The translations under genes were made by a program, and so were the position numbers. Shown here in pieces: positions 1-9,375 of a stretch of DNA of 64,000 nt. The DNA lies in NCBI RefSeq assembly GCF_018446385.1, contig NC_055987.1, positions 79,727,418 to 79,791,417 on the forward strand, in the 5' to 3' direction. The DNA comes from Zingiber officinale. Taxonomy: Eukaryota > Streptophyta > Magnoliopsida > Zingiberales > Zingiberaceae. The notes beneath the pieces were generated by a model. The model did no database searches, was not told the origin of the DNA, and saw only the letters and a list, made by a program, of their open reading frames with translations. Each line of letters begins with the position of its first letter. The first letter of the stretch is position 1.

Positions 1-281
1 GGACGGCACGAGAAGGGAGCCGACGGGCTCGGTGCGTCCGAAGGACGAGAGAGCTGCGGAAGAGTACTCCGGTGGGCGTGAAGAGCGTGCGGGCGTTCGA
101 GGAACGTTAAGCCGGGACGGAAGGCTGCTCGAGGAGAAGGCCGGGAATTGGGTTCGGGTGAGCCCTATTCCGGTTGGCCGCAATCACCCAAAAGAACGGA
201 GCTTCGGAAGCCAAAGCGAAGAAGAAAAGGAGTCAAAAGAGGCTGAAAATTACTGTAGCAGGAAGTTTCTGTAGCTTGAAG

Positions 282-400
282 GCGCCTTAAACAAGCATTG
301 AAGGCGCCTTGAGCCAGGTCAGAATGACCGCTCGAGCACCGGATAGAATTCTATCCACTCACCGAGCTGGAGGCGCCTTGGACCTTGTTGGAGGCGCCTT
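282..400. repeat. Iterated GGCGCC palindromes upstream of the LTR TATA box
   Basis: Four copies of AAGGCGCCTT or GAGGCGCCTT lie within about 120 bp and end about 30 bp before the TATA box. The same motif is iterated in the other two SIRE-type LTRs (33838-34075 and 60137-60360). Each copy is a near-perfect 10-bp palindrome. Confidence 0.75.
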
Positions 401-428
401 GGACCCTCGGGATAGAATTTCCAGTAGC

Positions 429-436
429 TATAAAAT
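429..436 (+). promoter_or_regulatory. Predicted TATA box of the SIRE-type LTR
   Basis: TATAAAAT lies downstream of the GGCGCC repeats and upstream of the pyrimidine-rich segment, where an LTR promoter is expected. Transcription is inferred, not shown. Confidence 0.55.
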
Positions 437-774
437 GGCCCCTAGAGCTAGGAATTTAACAACAACTCAAGCAATCATTGTGTAGCCATTCCTAGCAACA
501 GTTCTAAGCTTCCAAAGTGTAAAAGGCTTCTCCGCCTTCAGAGAAGGAGAATTTTTCTTCTGAGCTCTTCATCGCCCTAGATTAACAACCGTCTTGGTTG
601 TAACCAGGTTAACTCCCTGTCTTCTCTGTCTTTCTGTTTTTAATTTTTATTGCTTTACTATTTTATTACTATTTCACTAATTGAGTTGAATGTACGAGGA
701 GGGTATATTTTATTTTTTTTTATTTACAGCAATTCACCCCCCTCTTGCCGGCTTCCGCTGCACCTACAAAGTGG

Positions 775-1467
775 TCGGAGGTGTGGCACCCAGGTGCTGC
801 GACAAGGACGGCAGTGGTTGGGGACTAGGGCACGGCCGGCAAATCGGAAGAGGGGTTGGATTCCTTCCCTTCGCGACCACGTTCAGTACTAATGGCCGTG
901 GATATCGACGACGTCCGAGCGGCAACGATCAGGTGTCCGCGAAGGCGAGATCGGGAAGAGGAGGGATACTCAGTCACCGACGATCAGCTCCCTTAGCGTC
1001 GGTGTCTGGGAAGAAAAGGATCGAGCAGAGGCAAGAGGGAGTCTCGGGGGATGGAGAGTAGAAAGCTCTGGAGAGATGCGTCGGTGGCGGTGCAAGCTCA
1101 ACGAAGGGGAAGAAGAAGACGAGGTGGTCGGCGTCGAGCAAGAGAGATCGGGAGGAGGGGATGAGTTGGCGGTGAGATTGAGGGAAGAAGAGAAGAAATC
1201 AGCGATGAGGAGGAAAAAGGATTAGGGCTCGGTAAACAAAACTTAGGATAATTAATCTAAACCATAGGTTAATTAAAATAATCTACTCTCTATTAAATGG
1301 GTATTCCAAATAGGTTTTCCCGTGGCTCAATAATTGATCCCCTTAAACTCGTCATACGAGCTCCGAAAAATTCTCAGAAAATTTCCAAAAATTCCTAAAA
1401 ATTCCCTTAATGTTATTCGTCCATAAAATCTTATTATTTTATTATTATTTGGTTATGTTATTTTACA
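775..1467 (-). mobile_element. Reversed fragment of a Ty3/gypsy LTR
   Basis: Read on the minus strand it starts TGTAAAATAACATAACC at 1467. It then runs through the AATTTTT/CGAGCTCG text also seen at the start of element B's LTRs (48381 and 57119, minus strand). Open frames at 690-1061 are purine-rich LTR leader and not a gene. It separates the SIRE LTR from its gag. The inner boundary near 775 is estimated from the interrupted primer-binding-site region. Confidence 0.6.
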
Positions 1468-2163
1468 CCAACGACGCCAAGGTAACCAAGCGAGACCTTC
1501 TTTTAAATAAGTTATTTAATATTAAGATGTAGGAAGGAGAATTCGCGAGTCTACTTCACGCGAGGATCAAGAATATCCTCAACGGACTTCACACTATTAG
1601 CCACCAAATGGAGAACCGCGATTTGATCAAGCACGCTCTAAACGCGTTTCCTCGAAATGCATTTGGGCATCCATTGTGGATGCCTATAAGATTTCGAAGA
1701 ATCTTTCTAAATTAAAGTTAGATGAGCTGTTTTGTGAACTTGAGTTACACGAGCAAACTAACACCCAACCCAAGAAAGGTATCACTTTGTTTGCAAGTTC
1801 TTCCAAGGAAAAGATGAAGGCCAAACCTGAACCTGAAGATGAGTCTGATCAAGATTCAAAAGACGAAGAGTACCTGGTGAACTTGGTAAGAAAGGTGTTC
1901 CCCAGGAGAAAGAAGAACTTTTGCAGAAAGGACCTGCAGAAGATCAACCCCATGATCTGCGTAGATCTTATGATCATTTATACATGTTTTGGCGCACATT
2001 CACTTACTTTATTCACGTATATTCTGTGCATGTTCACCTCTCTTAGAATATATTCAACATAAATACTCTTTTGTTCGGAGATCTACTCTTTGTGTGTTTT
2101 CTTATTGACAGAACATGATTTGGAGCAGAAACAAACCTTAAGTGGAGTCTAGATCTTCCAAGG
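1468..2163 (+). pseudogene. SIRE-type gag remnant
   Basis: The segment reads as the gag C-terminal half of a SIRE-type copia element, with frame changes. About 1560-1680 encodes the stretch with 'NRDLIKHALNAFPRN', followed from 1676 by a 128-codon frame with a leucine-rich part (LKLDELFCELELHEQ) and an acidic segment (EPEDESDQDSKDEEY), both typical of UBN2-type gag before the zinc knuckle. No CCHC knuckle is found and the frame ends at 2062. Codons after about 1960 no longer resemble gag. It follows the LTR at 1-752 in the same orientation, so it is probably that element's gag. The boundary with the next element near 2163 is not resolved. Confidence 0.55.
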
Positions 2164-2383
2164 TGTCGTGTCCAGGCCGTGTAAAATTTCTACACTGCAG
2201 ACTAAAACTAAAATAACCATAACTTTCTTCTTAGTTGGAGTTTTGAGCTATTCTTTATACCAATTGTAGATAACTTCAATATCTACAATTTTGATGAAGA
2301 CCTCAACTCAAGAATACCACGTTAAGATGTGCTAAAATGATCTACACAGACTTGATACAATTCTGCATGGTCAGAGCAGAAGG

Positions 2384-2650
2384 AAGGCACGACCATGTCA
2401 ATTCGCATAACCGTGCGATGTAACCAAAGTAGAAGGAAGGCATGATCGTGTCAATTCGCATGGCCATGCAGTGAAACCAGAGCAGAAGAGAGACACGACC
2501 GTGTCAATTTGCACGGTCGTGCGGAGTGGCTAGAGGCAAAGGAAGGCACGATCGTGCCAATTGGCACGGTCATGCAGCGCGGCCAGAGTGGAAGGAAGAC
2601 ACGATCGTGTGATCTCGCACGGTCGTGCCACTCAACCCAAAGGGAGGATG
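2384..2650. repeat. Tandem array of about 53-bp units with CACGACCGTG hairpins
   Basis: Five units begin near 2384, 2434, 2488, 2541 and 2596. Each has a left arm such as CACGACCGTG, a short AT spacer, and a right arm such as CACGGTCGTG, so each can fold back on itself. Arms vary but keep pairing (CACGATCGTG is itself a palindrome). The array lies about 60 bp upstream of the TATA box. Confidence 0.8.
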
Positions 2651-2712
2651 CACTTGGCCTTGCGGATCTCGTGCAGCCGTGGTACGGGCTATGCGACGCC
2701 CATTCCCTAGCC

Positions 2713-2720
2713 TATAAAAG
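2713..2720 (+). promoter_or_regulatory. Predicted TATA box of element F's LTR
   Basis: TATAAAAG follows the hairpin array. The CACTA transposon is inserted about 30 bp downstream, at the place where transcription would be expected to start. Confidence 0.6.
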
Positions 2721-2748
2721 GGTCAAGAACCCTATTCTTGGGATCATC

Positions 2749-2780
2749 CACTACAACAAAAACCCTCATAGACATCGGTT
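2749..2780 (+). repeat. CACTA left terminal inverted repeat
   Basis: It starts CACTACAACAAAAACC and matches the reverse complement of 20658-20689 except for C/G at position 9. Confidence 0.93.
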
Positions 2781-3070
2781 TTCCACCGGTGTCTATTACA
2801 TTTTCGACCGATGTCTATGAAGCCGATGTAAAAGGTCTGTCATTTTAGACATCGGGTTAAAATCGGTGTAGTATCACTTAACGACACCGGTGTTCGAATC
2901 GATTATTAACCGGTGTAGTATCACTTAACGACACTGTTTCATCAACAGTGTAAAACCGATGTAATATTATATGTTAATAACACTAGTTTTGGCAGCGGTA
3001 TACGACCGATGTAATATTAGTTAATAACACCGGTTTTGTAGCAGTGGAAAACCGATGTAATATCATTATT
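2781..3070. repeat. CACTA left subterminal repeats
   Basis: Degenerate copies of 'ACACCGGTTTT ... ACCGATGTAATAT' recur roughly every 60 bp, in direct and inverted form. In CACTA elements such arrays bind the TNPA-like protein. Related text occurs at the other end (20458-20657). Confidence 0.7.
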
Positions 3071-3604
3071 TTTTAACAGCACAAATCTGATTTCCGAAAC
3101 CGATAGTAACCAAAAAAATACCCAAATTACACAAATATTCTTCATTCAACAGTATCCATAAAATACACAAATATTCACAAATTACATAAATAATCTTTTT
3201 ACAACAGTATCCATAAAATACACAAATATTCTTTTTACATCGAAAGCTAATAGATATCAGAATCAAGGTAGAACATTCTTTTAACAATAGATCAATGTAG
3301 AACCGCACTTCAAATGTAATCTAGCATGCATTCAGCCCACTCGAACCGCACTTCATCAATTTCAACTCTGGAGTACTTGAGATTTGTAAACTGTAAAAAT
3401 ATATAAATAATATATTAGTAAATCAAGACCAAAAATCATAGTTGAAAAAGCAGTAAGAGCATCAGGTAACAAGATGAGTAATTGGAATGCTTAAAAAGAA
3501 AAACATTCATCAATTATCTCAACCACAAATAAATAGAAAGAAGAATCATAGATGTAAGATACTGATATAGTCCAACACCGGCACAAATTCAAAGAAGAAA
3601 TTAC
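3071..3604. other. CACTA interior without a recognised gene
   Basis: AT-rich sequence with several copies of 'CAGTATCCATAAAATACACAAATATTC'-like text, a short tandem duplication at about 3140-3230. The open frame at 3066-3308 (minus) is made of these repeats. The right part may be intron of the captured gene that follows. Confidence 0.5.
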
Positions 3605-4537
3605 CTATCTTTGTAAGCTGAAGCCAAATTTGCATGGGCTTCAGGCATAGTTGGTTTGATATTCACAGCACGTATATAATCCTGAATTGCTTCAGTAACT
3701 CTACCAATCTCCTTAAATGTGTTCCCTCTATTGATAAGACCATCAGCAGCAGTCTGCGAAGAACTTCATTGTAACAGGCTATTGCTTCTGCATAATTTCC
3801 TTGGTGTAATACAAGAGAACTATCAATTTCCAACTAGGGGCAAAGACAGCAAAGAAGATGATAGACAAATTATATGACTTTCTTCCATTAAATGAGGCAA
3901 TATGCAGTAACTCTCAAACTAGCAATGAAAAAGGCAGATATAATACTCTACCTGTTGCTTGTATATAATAGCCAAGTTGTTGAAGGACGCAGATATCCCT
4001 GTTTAATTGCTAAAGTTGCCTTATAGAATGATGCAGCAACACTCATCATGTTGCTGCATGAAGAGAAGTTTCATTAAGGAACAAAAATAAACTATTCGCA
4101 CAGTTGTCATCAAACATTTCTAAAGCTTACCAATCCATGTATATGTTGCCAAGGCTTGACAATGCTTGTGGATGGTTAGGTTGTAAAGCAAAGCATGACT
4201 TGGGAAAAATTATTAAAATGAAGTTATTCAATAAGGAAAAAAACTTAAGAGAATAAAAATATCCAAATTAAAAAGTCACCCTATAATGTCCAGCGTCTTT
4301 GAGAGCATGTCCAGCGTCTTTGAGAGCATTCCCCTTTTAATGTGCAAGAAAGTCGATCATTAACTAACCTGGCTCACCATCGTGAAGGATACCATATTTT
4401 GACATATTAGACCATTATCAACTTACCAGATTATTGTAAGCTTCAATAAAGGTAGAATCACAGTTGATAGCTTGCTTGTAATGGAGAATTGCCATGTCAA
4501 GTTGACTTTGTTCATAATAGATGCCAGCAAGGTTTCC
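3605..4537 (-). pseudogene. SEC: Captured fragment of a SECRET AGENT-like O-GlcNAc transferase (TPR region)
   Basis: Five exon-like blocks on the minus strand encode successive tetratricopeptide repeats of the plant O-GlcNAc transferase SECRET AGENT: 4537-4437 (YYEQSQLDMAILHYKQA), 4334-4280 (NALKDAGH), 4198-4131 (LQPNHPQALSSLGNIYMDW), about 4058-3951 (SFYKATLAI) and about 3804-3605 (GNYAEAIACYNEVL, then RGNTFKEIGRVTEAIQDY). GT donors follow most blocks, for example GTAAGT after 4437, so genomic DNA and not a spliced copy was captured. The full protein, known for acting on nuclear and cytosolic targets, is near 1000 residues; only part of the TPR region is here and the catalytic domain is absent. 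Damage: frameshifts in the fourth and fifth blocks, and a 21-bp tandem duplication (4288-4329). It cannot encode an enzyme. Naming rests on remembered family sequence. Confidence 0.85.
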
Positions 4538-4609
4538 TACGTCCAGATATCCCCAATGCATAGTTGACATAATAAACTCTCTTCATAGCATAGTTTGTAA
4601 CAAAGTTAT

Positions 4610-6429
4610 TGTTAGTTAGATCCCTAGAGCCAATCATTTGATGATTGTATGGACTCATGTATATCATATTCTTAATAAAGGCATTGGTTTTTGGTTATTA
4701 TGCTTATTTGTATTAGTGTCAGATAAAAGAAGTATAGTAACGTCCTTGAGTAGAACGTTCATACCTATATCAATCGATTAGTTGAATCGATAGTGAGATG
4801 ATATAGGGAACACTACTCTAAATCATTCCTAGTCGAGTATTAACATTCAGGGACAATGTTAATGCAATAAGACTAGCATGTAGGTCAGCTCGATGACTTG
4901 ATCTCACAAGTCATGGATATAGAGATATCAAGCTGACACATGGGTATGCATTAGAGAATGTATACTGAATGACCCGCCATGAGAAAGTATCATGGATCGT
5001 TATATGAGTGTCATATACTTTCTCATGTGGCTATTAGTATGACTATTAGTCCTTAGACCTGAAGTCACCATGGATCCCTACATAAGGAGTTATGTACTTT
5101 AGTTTCGTCAAACGTCACCCGTAATTGGGTGGACTATAAAGGCGATTACTGGGTATGTAACGAATTACGCAAAGGGATGTGAGTGATGTAGAAGGGATCT
5201 ATCCCTCCCATATGACGGGAGCGACATCGCTATTCTTGATAGAGTGAGACCACTAAGCGCATGGCCATGCCCAAATGAGTCAACATTAGATGTTGAGCTC
5301 ATTTGATCGAGTGAGTCTACTTGGAGTTCAAGATTTAGATTGATTGGAGGATGACACGGTCTATGCCTCACATTTATCAATCTAGATGTCTAGGATAGAA
5401 GGACAATGTCACATATTGTGAGGAGTCACAATTAGTAGTCACAAGGTGATGTCGGATCTCGACATTCTTGTAACTTGGGTAGTAATGATGTGTTGCTAGA
5501 TACCGCTCATTACTTATGCTCCTAAATGGGTTTAGGGGCATTGCCAATGTTACAAGAACCTATAGGGTCACACATTAAGGGCAAATAGATGGAGACTAGG
5601 TTCATTTGATGAACCTAAATGATTAGGTTCATATGATGAACCAAATTGGATTAAGAGTAATCCAAAGTAGGATAATTGAGTTGGACTCAAGTTGGTTCAT
5701 GTGTTAAGTGAGTCTAATTTGGACTTAGACTCATTTAATTAATTTAATTCAATGAATAGAGATTCATTAAATTAAAATTGGCTTGAACCAATGGTTAGAT
5801 TAGATCAACCAAGGGATAGAAGTGGTCAAGTTTGACTTGACTTAAGTAGGAAGATGAAGAGTCATGTTTTTGACTTGACTTTGACTTGACCAATGCCACA
5901 TCATCAAGGCCTCTTCATTTGGTCAAGTTTGACTTGACCAAATGCCACCTCATGGGAGTTACCAAGAGTTGTGACTCTTGATATTCCATGGGGGTTACAA
6001 GGTTTAATGTGGCCGGCCACTTTGAGTGTAAAAAATGAATGTTTTATTTTTTCATTCAAGGCTAATTGATTTCATCTTCTTCCTCTTGCTCACAATTCTT
6101 CTCTCCCTCTTCTCCTTCTTGCCGAGACCTTGCTTGAGTGCTAGCACACTCTAAGGTTTCTTCTCCATCTCTTGCTTGTGTGGATACAAATAGAGAAGTG
6201 TCTACTTTGACACTTTTGAGATCCGGCGAACCAAGGACAAGCGGGATTGCGAAGGGCTTCGCTACAAAGGTATAAATGGTTTATCCTTATGTAGATCTAC
6301 TGTAGATTAAAGTTTTCAAACTCGTACTCATATTTTTGTTCGGTTTTACCTTGCACGAGATCCGTGGCTTGGGCGATTCGGGGTTTCCGCGACGCGAAAA
6401 GCGGTTTTCGCGGCCCGAAAAACCCAACA
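4610..6429 (+). mobile_element. 5' LTR of copia element D
   Basis: Runs from TGTTAGTTAG to CCCAACA. It is directly followed by the primer-binding site. The open frame at 5165-5380 (minus) is an antisense LTR frame repeated in the 3' LTR (12597-12812), not a gene. Confidence 0.93.
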
Positions 6430-6430
6430 G

Positions 6431-6443
6431 TGGTATCAGAGCC
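6431..6443 (+). other. Primer-binding site of element D (initiator tRNA-Met)
   Basis: TGGTATCAGAGCC begins one base after the LTR end and matches the 3' end of plant initiator tRNA-Met. Confidence 0.9.
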
Positions 6444-8107
6444 ACGTGCAAGGCTTGTACGAGTTTGTTTTTATTTTTATGAAAAATAAAACCTTCTGTG
6501 ATTTTCTGTAAAAATTAGTTTTTTATGATTTTATGGGTAATTTTTCCGTAGAAGCGAAGCACAAGTGTCTCGGCACTTGTAGGCTTCGGCTACCGGAAAG
6601 ATCTTTCAAAATCGGCTTCGTTTTGCCCCAAATCCTTTTGGGACAGCGAGCTTGGGTGCCATTAGATCGCAAAGGAGTAACTCACGATGGTTAGATCGTG
6701 GGTAGGGGTACTGCCCCTAACCCCGCAAGGGGATTTGCTCCGCGATTGCACTCGAAATCGCTAAAAACGAACCCGCCGGGAAGATTTTTCCGAAACGGCA
6801 ATGTCTCGACCCAAATCGTTTTGGGACAGCGGGTTTAGGCACTGTTGGATCGCAAAGGAACCCTCGCGATGGTTAGATCGTGGGTAGGGGCGATGCCCCT
6901 GGGCCCCGCAAGGGGATCCGTTCCGCGATTGCGCCCGAAACCGCTAAACGTAACCGCCGGGAAATTTTATTCGTAAAATTGTAAAAATTAATTTTAAAAT
7001 TATAGAAAATTATGAAAATATATAATTTTGAATTATATATATTAATTTGTGATAGTCATGGCCCAAAGCCCAATATGATTGGTTATGTTGTAATTCATAA
7101 TACGGCCTGCGTGCCGTTATGTGTTTGCGAGTGTTGTATTATATTCGCGACCTGCGCGTCGTGCCTTCTCTTATTTTCTTGTTGTAAATTAGATTTAGAC
7201 TCGAATGTAACTCGAGTTTCAAATTGTAATGTACAAATTGGAGCGGTGGAGGGTCCACACGAGACGGAGTTCCGAGGCGGGCACGAGCAACACAAGGTGG
7301 TCAAAGGGAGTAGCTTGAAGAAGCTGTTGACCCTAGGTTGACCAATCGATCTTCTCATTGGCTTGAGAAGATCGTAGTAGGGCCATGACTAAATCACAAA
7401 TAGATTAATTAATTGCTTGTGTATGTGATGCATATTTAATAAGTAGTTAATTAATTAGTGCCTAACGATTAGATTAGATCTAAGTCGTGCACATGATGCA
7501 CCCTTGCGATTAGATTAGATCTAAGTCGTGCACAAGATGCATCCTTCTCGATTAGATTAGATCTCAATCGACTCAACTCTAATGCCTAACCGTGCCGTGA
7601 TACCTATCACTACCTCGATCACATGTATTGTTGAATCTGCCAAAGCAGAGCAATACATATTATCTTGGTAGGGTACGGAGGGACAATCTTGGTCCCGTCT
7701 ATCAACGCATGGGTGAATACAAACTCAATTAGATTGAGTATTCATAGTTACTCGGTTGGATCGAGTCAACTATAGGCATTCTTCCAATAGTTGGAAAGAT
7801 AGGTCAATATCACATCTATATTAACTCTCAGGCGTATTAGCCAAAGCTAACTCGAGTTCTAATATAAATGCGGATATTGATTCTATAAACAAGAGTTGCA
7901 TAGAGATGTAATTGGTAATCGTTACCTACCGATCATACTAAGCCTTGGGCGTATTAGCCAAAGCTAACTCAAGGGTTAGTATGATGTGGATCTTGTCCCA
8001 CAAGAATTATAGAATTCAGTGGGAGCATCATTTAATTAAAGGCCTAATTAAATGATTTTTCAAAGAATATGATATTTATTTCTGCAATTTTTCTGTTGTA
8101 GATAACC
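6444..8107 (+). other. Long untranslated leader of element D
   Basis: About 1.66 kb between PBS and gag. It contains a roughly 183-bp duplicated structured block (6610-6970), three copies of a 45-50 bp unit with TTAGATTAGATCT (about 7467-7575), and two copies of GGCGTATTAGCCAAAGC (7832 and 7947). Short open frames at 7012-7358 are not supported by any domain. Confidence 0.65.
6610..6970. repeat. Duplicated leader block with stem-forming segments
   Basis: GGGACAGCG recurs about 183 bp apart (near 6640 and 6823), followed each time by GATGGTTAGATCGTGGGTAG, a C-rich arm, CCCCGCAAGGGG and CCGCCGGGAA. Within each unit CGATGGTTAGATCG and CCCCGCAAGGGG are self-complementary. Confidence 0.7.
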
Positions 8108-9375
8108 ATGACGTCGAACACGAATTCCTTCTCCTCGCGATCCGTCCTTGAGAAGGACAAGCTCAACGGAGCGAATTTCTGGACTGGTACAGGAACTTGA
8201 GAATAGTTCTCACCCGTGAGCGTAAGTTGTACGTTCTGGAGCAGCCCATTCCGGAGGCTCCTTCTGCCAATGCCCCGCGAGCCGACAAAGATGCTTACAA
8301 GAAGCATCAAGACGACGCATTAGATATGTCCTGTCTAATGCTCGCGACCATGAACTCAGAGCTTCAGAAGCAACATGAGTTGATGGGCGCATACGATATG
8401 GTTGAGCATCTTCGCCAACTATATCAGGGACAAGCGAGGCATGAGAGATTTGAGATCTCTAAGGCACTGTTTCAGTGCAAGATGTCAGACGAGGCTCCTG
8501 TAGGTACTTATGTACTCAAGATGATTGGTTACATAGAGAACCTACAAAGACTGGGGTTCCCACTTAGCCAAGAGCTGGCCACTGACTTGATCTTGCAGTC
8601 CTTGCCGGATAGCTATAGTAAATTTGTTCTCAACTATAACATGAACGAGATTGACAAGCCACTGCCCGAGCTACTTAGTATATTACGAACTGCTGAGATT
8701 AACCTTAAGAAGGTTAAGCCCATTCTGATGGTCCAGAAGCACAAGGGCAAGGGCAAGCCCAAAGGTAAGGGAAAGTCCCAAACCAAGGGCAAAGGCAAGG
8801 CACTGAAGCCTAAAGGAGGGGTCGCCAAGGATGCTACCTGCTTCCACTGCGGTCAGACCGGGCACTGGAAGAGGAACTGCAAGGTATACTTGGAGGATCT
8901 TAAGAAGAAGCGAAGTGAGACTTCCACTTCAGGTATATATGTTATAGAAGTCAATCTATCTATTTTTACATCATGGGTATTAGATACTGGATGTGCTTCT
9001 CACATTTGTACTGATGCGCTGAGAAATAGCAGAGCATTGGCAAAGGGCGAGGTGGACCTACGAGTAGGCAATGGAGCACGGGTTGCTGCTGTAGGAACTT
9101 ATCAGCTATCTCTGCCCTCTGGGCTTGTACTAGATTTAGATGATTGTTGTTATGTGCCTGTTCTTACTAAGAACATAGTTTCAGTTTCTTGTTTAGACAA
9201 GAAAGGATACTCTTTTATAATAAAAGACAAATGTTGTTCTGTATATTTAAATGATATGTTCTATTGTAGTGCACCTCTAATAAACGGACTCTATATTCTA
9301 GACCTCGAGAGCCCTATCTATAACATTAGTACCAAGAGGTTCAAGTCAAATGACATGAACCAAACCTACCTCTAG
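8108..9375 (+). pseudogene. Gag and protease of copia element D, broken
   Basis: Translation would begin at ATG 8108 (MTSNTNSFSS). A missing base near 8175 shifts the frame, and from about 8190 the frame is open to a TAG at 9373-9375. Order: UBN2-type gag; lysine/glycine-rich basic linker (about 8740-8820); CCHC zinc knuckle CFHCGQTGHWKRNC (about 8839-8880) for RNA binding; aspartic protease with catalytic DTGCASH (about 8977-9000). The TAG falls where the family has Trp before CRLGH, so it is probably a single G-to-A change; the same frame continues into integrase. In an intact element the products form the particle and mature the polyprotein. Confidence 0.88.

Larger units (their letters stand above)
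1..752 (+). mobile_element. Truncated LTR of a SIRE-type Ty1/copia element
   Basis: The left end lies outside the window. The segment has copia LTR layout: GGCGCC palindromes at about 282-400, a TATA box at 429-436, a pyrimidine-rich transcribed part, and a C-rich end (TTCACCCCCCTC at about 733-745) like the ends of the two better-defined SIRE-type LTRs at 33416-34678 and 59473-60746. A short leader follows to about 774 and contains AGTGGT, the start of the expected initiator-Met primer-binding site, before another element cuts in. The exact LTR end is estimated. Confidence 0.65.
2164..2748 (+). mobile_element. Athila-type LTR, upstream half (element F)
   Basis: This is the U3 part of a Ty3/gypsy LTR whose remainder is at 20690-21669; the CACTA element splits the two. 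It carries a hairpin array and a TATA box. The start at TGTCGTGTCC is a guess based on the TG rule, because no second LTR is present for comparison. Confidence 0.5.

Noticed and set aside
690..1061. 123-codon open frame on the + strand
   Set aside because: It lies in a purine-rich reversed LTR fragment and crosses the element junction near 775. No domain is present.
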